From: Candidatus Apopatosoma intestinale
GTDB lineage: Bacteria > Bacillota > Clostridia > Oscillospirales > CAG-272
Direction of reading: 5' to 3'
Length of the DNA: 5,005 nucleotides
NCBI GenBank assembly: GCA_018064545.1
Contig: JAGHUY010000109.1
Coordinates: 1-5,005, forward strand
The notes under the pieces were generated by a model. The model had not been told where the DNA came from and did no database searches. It saw only the letters and a list, made by a program, of their open reading frames with translations. Positions 1-5,005 of the stretch are shown piece by piece; positions within the stretch are counted from its first letter, which is position 1; each line of letters begins with the position of its first letter. The position numbers were made by a program, and so were the translations under genes.

Positions 1-46
1 ATTCATAATTTGATAATCGCAACAAACGATTGGAAAGGATGATTTT
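1..46 (+). promoter_or_regulatory. AT-rich leader of the operon with a possible -10 and a ribosome site
   Basis: This short leader is clearly richer in A and T than the genes that follow. AAAGGA at 34-39 sits 7 bases before the ATG at 47 and is a good ribosome site. GATAAT at 12-17 and CATAAT at 4-9 each match five of six bases of the TATAAT -10 hexamer. Any -35 element would lie outside the window, so the promoter cannot be confirmed. The ribosome site is well supported; the promoter is only a candidate. Confidence 0.35.
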
Positions 47-1453
47 ATGGCAAATTACAAGACCACTGCCGAACTGCGTGACGCGGTTGCCGCTCTGCAA
101 AGCGAAGCCGCCGCCAAAATGGCCGCCCTCGGCAGACTTTGCGCCAAAGAGCGTATGAGCCGCCTTTTCGACGAGGGCACTTTCGTCGAAGTCGGCACAT
201 ATATCGGACGCAAAACCACCGAACTCGACGTCGATGCCGACGACGCGCTGGAACCCGTCGTTACGGGCTACGGTGCCATTGACGGCGTTCTCGTCTTCGC
301 TTTCTCTCAGGACTATTCCCGTCTCTCCGGTGCACTCGGCGAAAGACACGCCGAAAAAATCTGCAAAATCTATGACATGGCGGAAAAAGCCTCCGCTCCC
401 GTCATCGGTGTTTTCGACAGCGCCGGTGCCAAGATCCTGGAAGGCGTTGACGCCCTCGCCGGTTACGGCAAGATCATGGCAACGGTCGCCGCGGCAAGCG
501 TCCCTCAGATCGCCGTGGTTTCCGGTCCCTGCGTCGGCGCTCCCGCCGTTATTGCTCAGATGATGGATTTCACCATCGTCGCGAAGAAGACCGGCGAACT
601 CCGTATCGCCGCTTCCGGTGCGCTGACCGACAAGACGCTCGGCACGCCCGAAAAACTGGCGGAAGACGGTGTTTGCACGATTCTCGCCGAAGACGATGCC
701 GATGCTCTTGAAAAAGCCAAAACCATTCTTCGCTACTTCTCTTCCGTTTTGCCCTCCGGCGATGAGCCGAACCGGTCCGTTTCCGTAGCCGACCTCATTG
801 CCGGTGACGGTTACGATATGCACACCGTGATAAGCGAAGTCTTTGACCGCGGCTCTTTCCTCGAACTCTGGAAAGAGAGCGCGCAGATGATCGTCTGCGG
901 GTTTGCGACCATGAACGCCAAGGTTGTGGCCGTGATGGCAAACAATCCGGCCGTCAAGGGCGGAAAACTCTGCCCCGGTTCGACCGACAAGGCAACCAAA
1001 TTTGTCCGCGTCTGTGAGAAACTCGGCACTCCGATCGTCACGCTCGTTGACAGTTGCGGTATGCCGTCCGGCGACAAGGCGGAAGCCAAAGGCTTTGCAA
1101 GCAAACTCGCCGCTTTCGTTCGCACCTACGCCACCTGCGGTTGCCGGAAAGTTTCTGTGGTACTCGGCCGTGCTTACGGCTCTCTCTACACGGTATTCGG
1201 CCCCAAGGCCCTCGGCACCGATGTGATGCTCGCTCTTGACAGTGCCAAGATCGCCGCCATGGCTCCCGATGCCGCCGTCGCTTTCCTCGGTGAAGTAAAA
1301 GACGAAAGCAAGCACGCGGAAATTGCCGAAGAGTGGGCAAGAAAAGCCGCGTCTCCCCTGCAAGCCGCCAAGAGCGGACAGATCGACGACATTATCGCCT
1401 CCGAGGAACTCCGTCAGAGAATCGGCGCCTCGATCGAAATGCTGTCCCTGTAA
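47..1453 (+). CDS. Divergent acyl-CoA-type carboxyltransferase subunit of a biotin-dependent decarboxylase (MmdA/12S-like)
   Basis: This 468-residue cytoplasmic protein has the two-domain crotonase-like fold pattern of the carboxyl transferase family (PF01039), whose members move a carboxyl group between an acyl-CoA and biotin. The N-terminal half has a KERMSRLFDEGTFVEVG segment (34-50), GYGAIDG (74-80), and LSGALGERHAEKICKIYDMA (93-112), all aligning by eye with MmdA, PccB and transcarboxylase 12S. The C-terminal half keeps GFATMNAKVVAVMANNP (285-301), STDKATKFVR (312-321) and a closing GQIDDII helix (444-450). It is shorter than the usual 510-520 residues of MmdA: the segment after residue 180 is reduced and the usual basic C-terminal tail is missing. 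Glycine motifs are altered: DSAGAKILEG (124-133) instead of DSGGARIQEG, GPCVGAPAV (160-168) instead of GPCAGGAVY, and RAYGSLY (375-381) instead of KAYGGAY. The ATG has AAAGGA 7 bases upstream. It leads the operon. The family is clear, but the substrate is not: methylmalonyl-CoA, glutaconyl-CoA, malonyl-CoA or another compound are all possible. Confidence 0.85.
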   Translation: MANYKTTAELRDAVAALQSEAAAKMAALGRLCAKERMSRLFDEGTFVEVGTYIGRKTTELDVDADDALEPVVTGYGAIDGVLVFAFSQDYSRLSGALGERHAEKICKIYDMAEKASAPVIGVFDSAGAKILEGVDALAGYGKIMATVAAASVPQIAVVSGPCVGAPAVIAQMMDFTIVAKKTGELRIAASGALTDKTLGTPEKLAEDGVCTILAEDDADALEKAKTILRYFSSVLPSGDEPNRSVSVADLIAGDGYDMHTVISEVFDRGSFLELWKESAQMIVCGFATMNAKVVAVMANNPAVKGGKLCPGSTDKATKFVRVCEKLGTPIVTLVDSCGMPSGDKAEAKGFASKLAAFVRTYATCGCRKVSVVLGRAYGSLYTVFGPKALGTDVMLALDSAKIAAMAPDAAVAFLGEVKDESKHAEIAEEWARKAASPLQAAKSGQIDDIIASEELRQRIGASIEMLSL

Positions 1454-1455
1454 TC

Positions 1456-1460
1456 GGAGG
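1456..1460 (+). promoter_or_regulatory. Ribosome site that fixes the start of the OadG-family gene
   Basis: GGAGG ends 7 bases before the ATG at 1468, just after the stop codon of the preceding gene. The same reading frame is open upstream to an ATG at 1333, but that part overlaps the carboxyltransferase gene and encodes polar sequence unlike the family. The ribosome site and the immediate membrane segment place the true start at 1468. Confidence 0.8.
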
Positions 1461-1467
1461 AAGCACC

Positions 1468-1773
1468 ATGTTCACAAATGCCGAAAATCTGATTGGGGAT
1501 GCTTTGACCGTCGTAGGACTCGGTATGGGAATCGTCATCGGGATGCTGATGCTCCTAACACTCATTCTGATCGTCCTGATTCCGTTCCTGTCAAAGTCGG
1601 GAAAAAAGAAGCAGAAAGCCGCCGAAACCGTTTCGGCTCCGGCTCCTGCCGCTGATCCCGCCCCCGCCGCTTCCGATGAGGAAGATGTCGTCGCGGCTAT
1701 CATCGCCGCCATTTCCGCGTACGAAGGAAAAGCGCCGTCCGCTTTCCGCGTCGTTTCATTCAAAAGAATTTAA
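1468..1773 (+). CDS. oadG: OadG-family small membrane subunit (gamma/delta chain) of the sodium-pumping decarboxylase
   Basis: This 101-residue protein belongs by pattern to the OadG/MmdD family (PF04277), which anchors and assembles the carboxyltransferase and biotin parts on the membrane beta subunit. One long hydrophobic helix spans about residues 12-41 and carries the glycine-rich GLGMGIVIG (17-25). A basic KSGKKKQK patch (43-50) marks the cytoplasmic side. An Ala/Pro linker (about 56-68) leads to an acidic start and an amphipathic helix, DEEDVVAAIIAAISAYEG (70-87), then a FRVVSFKR end; this C-terminal helix is typical of the family. There is no histidine or cysteine anywhere, so the zinc-binding tail known from Klebsiella OadG is absent and the protein looks more like MmdD or GcdD. 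It starts 14 bases after the carboxyltransferase gene and precedes the biotin carrier, the order seen in methylmalonyl-CoA decarboxylase operons. The name oadG denotes the family, not the substrate. Confidence 0.85.
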   Translation: MFTNAENLIGDALTVVGLGMGIVIGMLMLLTLILIVLIPFLSKSGKKKQKAAETVSAPAPAADPAPAASDEEDVVAAIIAAISAYEGKAPSAFRVVSFKRI

Positions 1774-1794
1774 CTTTTTTCGGAGGAATCAAAT

Positions 1795-2163
1795 ATGAAG
1801 AACTATATTGTCACCGTAAACGGTAAATCTTACGAAGTCAGCGTAGAGGAAGCCGGCGTTTCCGCTTCCGCACCCGTAGCGACCCCCGTAGCCGCTCCCG
1901 CCGCCCCCAAGGCAGCCGCTCCGGCTCCCGCCGCCGCTCCCGTTAACGCGAATGGCACGAAAGTGAGCGCTCCGATGCCCGGCAACGTGCTGAAAATGAA
2001 CGTCAAAGTCGGCGACAGCGTCAAGCGCGGCGACGTTGTCTGCGTTCTCGAAGCCATGAAGATGGAAAACGAAATCACCGCTCCCGTGGACGGCACCGTT
2101 TCCTTTGCCGCCGCTCAGGGCGCGACCGTCAAGACCGGCGACCTGCTCGTCGCCATCGGTTAA
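1795..2163 (+). CDS. Biotin carrier protein (biotinyl domain subunit, MmdC/GcdC/1.3S-like)
   Basis: This 122-residue protein carries the swinging biotin arm that takes a carboxyl group from the carboxyltransferase to the membrane decarboxylase. It has three parts: an N-terminal strand segment MKNYIVTVNGKSYEVSVEE (1-19), an Ala/Pro-rich flexible linker (about 24-52), and a C-terminal biotinyl domain (about 55-122). The biotinylation motif is EAMKME (86-91), with Lys89 as the modified residue, 33 residues from the end as is usual. The hairpin-forming APMPGNVL (59-66), VGDSVKRGD (72-80) and ITAPVDGTV (94-102) segments are also present. GGAGG at 1782-1786 lies 8 bases before the ATG. Both carboxyltransferases of the operon lack a biotin domain, so this single protein must serve one or both of them. 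Biotin would be attached by a BirA-type ligase encoded elsewhere. An acetyl-CoA carboxylase AccB role is unlikely because no accC, accA or accD lies nearby and the pump subunits do. Confidence 0.93.
   Translation: MKNYIVTVNGKSYEVSVEEAGVSASAPVATPVAAPAAPKAAAPAPAAAPVNANGTKVSAPMPGNVLKMNVKVGDSVKRGDVVCVLEAMKMENEITAPVDGTVSFAAAQGATVKTGDLLVAIG
2050..2067 (+). other. Biotin attachment motif EAMKME
   Basis: These 18 bases encode the canonical biotinylation motif. The lysine codon AAG at 2059-2061 is the residue expected to carry biotin. The match to the consensus is complete. Confidence 0.92.
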
Positions 2164-2185
2164 CTTCCGCTCTATTTTTGGGAAC

Positions 2186-2193
2186 GGAGGTGA
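2186..2193 (+). promoter_or_regulatory. Strong ribosome site that supports a TTG start
   Basis: GGAGGTGA is a full match to the anti-Shine-Dalgarno sequence and ends 6 bases before TTG at 2200. The first in-frame ATG lies about 30 codons further on (Met30), inside the first hydrophobic stretch and without such a site, so the TTG is the start. Confidence 0.85.
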
Positions 2194-2199
2194 GAATCT

Positions 2200-3390
2200 T
2201 TGATTAACGCATTGCTTAACCTGTGGGAAAGTACCGGCTTTCACCGTCTCTTCGCGGACCCGGAACTTCTCATTAAAACGCTTATCATGTACGTCATCGT
2301 CGGCGTACTGGTCTATCTGGCCGTTGTAAAAGGATTCGAGCCCCTTTTGCTGTTGCCGATCGCCACGGGTATGTTGCTCGCCAACCTGCCCGGCGCGGAA
2401 CTGTTCCATAAAGAACTGTTCATCAGCAACGACGCCAGTTTCAAACTCATCATTCAGGACGTGATCGAAAACGGCGGTCTTCTCGACTTCCTGTATCTGG
2501 GCGTCAAGCTCGGTATCTATCCGTCGCTGATCTTCCTCGGCGTCGGTGCCATGACAGACTTCTCTCCGCTGATCGCCGATCCGAAGCGCCTGTTTATGGG
2601 TGCCACTGCTCAACTTGGCGTTTTCGTCGCCTTTTTCGGTGCTATCCTGCTTGGATTTACCGCAGAAGAAGCCGGTGCCATCGGTATCATCGGCGGCGCG
2701 GACGGCCCGACGGCCATTCTGGTCACCAAAACGCTTGCTCCTCACTTGCTCGGTGCTATCGCGATCGCCGCCTACTCGTATATGGCGCTGATCCCGATGA
2801 TCCAGCCGCCGATCATGCGCGCGCTGACCACCAAAAAAGAACGCGCCATCAAGATGGAAACGCTTCGTCCGGTCTCCAAACTGGAACTGATCGCGTTCCC
2901 GATCATCGTCATCGTGGTCGTGGCTCTGTTCCTGCCGGATGCCGCCCCGCTGATTGGCTTCCTCATGTTCGGTAACCTGCTCACCGTCTCCGGTGTGGCT
3001 GACCGTATCTCCAAAGCGGCGCAGAACGAACTGATGAACATCGTAACGATTTTCCTCGGCGTCTCCGTGGGTGCTACCGCCGATGCCGCCAGTTTCCTCA
3101 GTTGGGGCACTATCAAGATCATCGTTCTCGGCCTCGCCGCTTTCTGTCTCTCCACTGTCGGCGGTCTGCTCGGCGGAAAACTGATGTGCTGGCTCACACA
3201 CGGTAAGATCAATCCGCTGATCGGCAGTGCCGGCGTATCCGCCGTTCCGATGGCGGCACGCGTGGCGCAGAAAGTCGGACGCGAAGAAAATCCGGACAAC
3301 TACCTGCTCATGCACGCCATGGGCCCGAACGTGGCCGGTGTCATCGGCTCTGCCGTAGCCGCCGGTGTGTTCCTCGCCCTGTTCAAGTAA
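2200..3390 (+). CDS. oadB: Sodium-ion-translocating decarboxylase beta subunit (OadB/MmdB/GcdB family)
   Basis: This 396-residue polytopic membrane protein (PF03977) decarboxylates carboxybiotin and couples the reaction to Na+ export. Family signatures are easy to see: KGFEPLLLLPIATGMLLANLP (44-64, read in two parts), GVGAMTDFSPLI (114-125), IGIIGGADGPTAI (161-173), AAYSYMALIPMIQPPIMRAL (190-209), NIVTIFLGVSVGA (280-292) and LLMHAMGPNVAGVIGSAVAAG (369-389, read in two parts). Roughly nine hydrophobic segments are visible. The functionally important residues described for Klebsiella OadB (Asp203, Tyr229, Asn373, Gly377, Ser382, Arg389) fall at a constant offset of 35 on Asp168, Tyr194, Asn338, Gly342, Ser347 and Arg354, so the ion path looks intact. 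The offset reflects a shorter N-terminal part than in Klebsiella OadB, and the length fits MmdB/GcdB. The NPLIGSAGVSAVPMAARV segment (338-355) is, from memory, the same as in enterobacterial OadB. The start is TTG with a perfect ribosome site. Substrate choice lies with the carboxyltransferases, not this subunit, so the symbol names the family. Confidence 0.95.
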   Translation: MINALLNLWESTGFHRLFADPELLIKTLIMYVIVGVLVYLAVVKGFEPLLLLPIATGMLLANLPGAELFHKELFISNDASFKLIIQDVIENGGLLDFLYLGVKLGIYPSLIFLGVGAMTDFSPLIADPKRLFMGATAQLGVFVAFFGAILLGFTAEEAGAIGIIGGADGPTAILVTKTLAPHLLGAIAIAAYSYMALIPMIQPPIMRALTTKKERAIKMETLRPVSKLELIAFPIIVIVVVALFLPDAAPLIGFLMFGNLLTVSGVADRISKAAQNELMNIVTIFLGVSVGATADAASFLSWGTIKIIVLGLAAFCLSTVGGLLGGKLMCWLTHGKINPLIGSAGVSAVPMAARVAQKVGREENPDNYLLMHAMGPNVAGVIGSAVAAGVFLALFK

Positions 3391-3419
3391 ACCTCTGAAA
3401 GGATTAAGGTGAAAGAGTT

Positions 3420-4814
3420 ATGGCAAAAGTAAAGATTTGTGAAACGGTACTGCGCGACTCTCACCAGTCGCTCATTGCCACCCGTATGACAACGGAACAG
3501 ATGCTCCCCATTCTGGAGCAGATGGATAAAGTCGGCTATTATTCTCTGGAAGCATGGGGCGGCGCGACGTTTGACGCCTGCCTCCGTTTCCTCGACGAGG
3601 ATCCGTGGGAGCGTCTTCGTAAGATCCGCGACAAGGTCAAAAACACCAAGTTGCAGATGCTGTTCCGCGGCCAGAACATCCTCGGCTACCGTCACTACGC
3701 GGACGACGTGGTGGAATATTTCGTTCAGAAATCCATCGCCAACGGTATCGACATCATCCGTATCTTTGACGCGCTCAACGATCCGCGCAATCTGAAAACC
3801 GCGATCGACGCAACGATCAAAGAGGGCGGACACGTTCAGGCCGCCATCAGTTACACGACCAGCCCGGCGCACTCGAACGAGGGATTTGCCGAGTATGCCA
3901 AACAGCTGGAAGAAATGGGGGCCAACTCCATTTGTATCAAGGATATGGCCGGACTGCTCAAACCCTATGACGCCTATGAATTGGTCTCTCTGATCAAACA
4001 GAAAGTTTCCATTCCGGTAGAACTTCATACTCACTACACGTCCGGTCTTGCTTCCATGACGGTCATGAAAGCCGTCGAAGCCGGCGTGGACATCGTGGAC
4101 ACGGCCATTTCGCCGTTTGCCATGGGCACCAGCCAGCCGCCTACGGAATCCATCGTTGCGGCCCTCGCCGGTACGGAATACGACACCGGTCTGAATCTGG
4201 CCGAGCTGGATAAGGTCTGCAAGTATTTTACGCCTCTGCGCGAACAATTCCTTGCAAGCGGTCAGCTAGATCCCAAGGTGCTGAAAGTCAACGTCAACGC
4301 GCTTCTCTATCAAGTGCCTGGCGGTATGCTCTCCAACTTGATCTCCCAGCTCAAACAGGCCGGAAAATCCGACAAACTCGACGAAGTTCTGGCAGAAGTT
4401 CCGAACGTCCGTCGCGACGCGGGCTATCCTCCGCTGGTCACGCCGTCCTCTCAGATCGTCGGCACGCAGGCCGTGTTCAACGTCATCGGCGGCGAGCGCT
4501 ACAAGATGGTCACCAAAGAGTTCAAGGGGCTCGTTCGCGGTGAATACGGCAAAACGCCCGTGGACATCGATCCCGAATTCCGCAAGAAGATCATCGGCGA
4601 CGAGGAGCCGATCCTCGGCCGTCCCGCCGACTCGCTCAAACCGGAACTCGACATTCTCCGTGAAAAAGTAAAACCGTGGGCCATTCAGGAAGAGGACGTC
4701 CTGTCCTACGCCCTGTTCGAGCAGGTGGCACTCAAATTCTTTGAGTCCCGCAAGGCCAAACTGTACGGCCTTGACAAGAACGCCGATTCCGAACATAAAA
4801 TCCACTCCGTATAA
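3420..4814 (+). CDS. oadA: Oxaloacetate decarboxylase alpha / transcarboxylase 5S-type carboxyltransferase without a biotin domain
   Basis: This 464-residue cytoplasmic protein transfers a carboxyl group between oxaloacetate and biotin (oxaloacetate + biotin to pyruvate + carboxybiotin, or the reverse). Residues about 4-270 form the HMGL-like TIM barrel (PF00682) with ETVLRDSHQS (8-17), AWGGATFD (45-52), LFRGQNILGY (81-90), RIFDALND (114-121), CIKDMAG (172-178) and ELHTHYTSG (201-209). Asp13, Lys174 (carbamylated in relatives), His203 and His205 are the expected metal ligands. Residues about 290-445 form the PYC_OADA domain (PF02436) with QVPGGMLSNLISQLK, GYPPLVTPSSQIVGTQAV and VRGEYGKTP. Klebsiella-type OadA continues for about 120 more residues with a biotin domain; here the protein ends at EHKIHSV, as in transcarboxylase 5S or split clostridial OadA, and must use the carrier encoded upstream. 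AAGGTGA at 3406-3412 lies 7 bases before the ATG. Isopropylmalate synthase and citramalate synthase share the barrel but lack PYC_OADA, so they are excluded. A role as subunit B of a two-part pyruvate carboxylase is possible but no biotin carboxylase is nearby. Confidence 0.93.
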   Translation: MAKVKICETVLRDSHQSLIATRMTTEQMLPILEQMDKVGYYSLEAWGGATFDACLRFLDEDPWERLRKIRDKVKNTKLQMLFRGQNILGYRHYADDVVEYFVQKSIANGIDIIRIFDALNDPRNLKTAIDATIKEGGHVQAAISYTTSPAHSNEGFAEYAKQLEEMGANSICIKDMAGLLKPYDAYELVSLIKQKVSIPVELHTHYTSGLASMTVMKAVEAGVDIVDTAISPFAMGTSQPPTESIVAALAGTEYDTGLNLAELDKVCKYFTPLREQFLASGQLDPKVLKVNVNALLYQVPGGMLSNLISQLKQAGKSDKLDEVLAEVPNVRRDAGYPPLVTPSSQIVGTQAVFNVIGGERYKMVTKEFKGLVRGEYGKTPVDIDPEFRKKIIGDEEPILGRPADSLKPELDILREKVKPWAIQEEDVLSYALFEQVALKFFESRKAKLYGLDKNADSEHKIHSV

Positions 4815-4833
4815 CCCGACATTGAATCGATCC

Positions 4834-4871
4834 GGGACGGTGCGACGACCGTTCGCACCGTCTCTTTCTTT
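4834..4871 (+). terminator. Rho-independent terminator after the decarboxylase operon
   Basis: GACGGTGCGA (4836-4845) and TCGCACCGTC (4853-4862) form a perfect 10-pair GC-rich stem around a 7-base loop. The stem can extend by a G-T and a G-C pair to 4834 and 4864. TTTCTTT (4865-4871) follows directly as the U-rich tract. It lies 19 bases after the stop codon of the last operon gene, the normal place for a transcription end. Confidence 0.88.
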
Positions 4872-4880
4872 ATGAAAATC

Positions 4881-4886
4881 AGGAGG
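4881..4886 (+). promoter_or_regulatory. Ribosome site of the partial downstream gene
   Basis: AGGAGG lies 7 bases before the ATG at 4894. This supports the reading of the short, cut-off frame at the right edge as a real gene. Confidence 0.75.
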
Positions 4887-4893
4887 ACCACCG

Positions 4894-5005
4894 ATGGAAT
4901 CCAGTCCGACTCTGTTTTCGCTTTTTGAAAGCACGTCCATTCCCGTTCTGATCTGCCGGGAAAACGGTATCGTTGTGTATAAGAACACGTCCGCCGTCCG
5001 TTTTT
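4894..5005 (+). CDS. Start of a gene with a PAS-like N-terminus (partial, cut by the window edge)
   Basis: Only 37 codons are visible and the frame is still open at the window edge. The protein starts MESSPTLFSLFESTSIPVLI and continues CRENGIVVYKNTSAVRF. The pattern of a short helix with a (L/F)(F/L)E-S---PVLI core, a charged turn with Gly, a hydrophobic strand ending in Tyr and then an Asn is the classic beginning of a PAS sensor domain, as found in histidine kinases, SpoIIE-type phosphatases, sigma-54 activators and diguanylate cyclases. No signal peptide or membrane segment is seen in this part. AGGAGG lies at 4881-4886. It follows the operon terminator by about 30 bases. The effector part lies outside the window, so its function is unknown; the PAS assignment rests on a short stretch. 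Confidence 0.6.
   Translation, partial: MESSPTLFSLFESTSIPVLICRENGIVVYKNTSAVRF

Noticed and set aside
15..31. A small inverted repeat AATCG / CGATT with a 7-base gap in the leader
   Set aside because: Five AT-rich pairs are expected by chance, and there is not enough leader in view to judge an operator or riboswitch.
47..1453. Reading the first gene as acetyl-CoA carboxylase AccD or AccA
   Set aside because: There is no N-terminal zinc-finger of the AccD kind, both halves of the carboxyltransferase are in one chain, and the neighbours are pump subunits with no biotin carboxylase.
1333..1467. A longer N-terminus for the OadG-family gene starting at ATG 1333
   Set aside because: The extra 45 codons overlap the carboxyltransferase gene in another frame and give polar sequence foreign to the family; GGAGG at 1456-1460 points to 1468.
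1864..1950. A repetitive GCC/GCT/CCC-rich stretch that looks like a tandem repeat
   Set aside because: It encodes the Ala/Pro linker normal for biotin carrier proteins of this type; the units are irregular and not a CRISPR or satellite array.
1789..3315. A 508-codon open frame on the - strand across the biotin carrier and beta subunit genes
   Set aside because: It lies antisense to two well-recognised genes. Its product is extremely rich in Asp, Glu, His, Gln, Arg and Gly with no domain pattern, which is what the codon bias of the + strand genes produces when read backwards. No ribosome site supports it.
3300..4247. A 315-codon open frame on the - strand opposite the OadA-like gene
   Set aside because: It is fully antisense to a clear PF00682 coding region and its translation resembles no family; it is a shadow of codon bias.
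3420..4814. Reading the last operon gene as 2-isopropylmalate or citramalate synthase
   Set aside because: Those enzymes share the HMGL-like barrel but not the PYC_OADA domain seen from about residue 290, nor the RGQNILGY and IKDMAG motifs found here.
4266..4988. A 240-codon open frame on the - strand across the end of the OadA-like gene, the terminator and the PAS-like gene
   Set aside because: It runs through the terminator hairpin and opposite two + strand genes that have ribosome sites; its composition is again of the antisense-shadow kind.

Overview
This window holds one compact + strand operon (47-4814) that encodes a biotin-dependent, membrane-bound decarboxylase of the sodium-pumping family. 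A rho-independent terminator follows at 4834-4871, and then the first 37 codons of an unrelated gene with a PAS-like N-terminus. Moderate GC, strong AGGAGG-type ribosome sites, a TTG start and tight gene spacing suggest an anaerobic, fermentative Bacillota, most likely of the gut Clostridia type. That assignment is inference from gene content and style, not from a marker gene.

In order, the operon encodes: a carboxyltransferase of the acyl-CoA type (47-1453); a small one-helix membrane subunit of the OadG family (1468-1773); a free-standing biotin carrier protein with an EAMKME biotinylation site (1795-2163); the polytopic decarboxylase/ion pump beta subunit of the OadB/MmdB/GcdB family, with a TTG start (2200-3390); and an OadA/5S-type pyruvate-oxaloacetate carboxyltransferase without its own biotin domain (3420-4814). 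The gaps between these genes are 14, 21, 36 and 29 bases, each with a clear ribosome site, so co-transcription is very likely.

The expected working scheme is this. A carboxyltransferase moves a carboxyl group from a substrate to the biotin on the carrier. The carboxybiotin swings to the beta subunit, where it is decarboxylated and Na+ is exported, with the gamma-like subunit holding the complex at the membrane. No biotin carboxylase is encoded in the window, which argues against an ATP-dependent carboxylase.

The main point of interest is that two different carboxyltransferases share one biotin carrier and one pump. The soluble parts match the three-part layout of propionibacterial transcarboxylase (12S + 5S + 1.3S), here joined to a membrane pump. 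The acyl-CoA-type subunit is also shorter than its relatives and has altered glycine motifs where the family normally forms its oxyanion holes, so its substrate, or even its activity, is uncertain. The individual families are known; only the combination and the divergent subunit may be less described.
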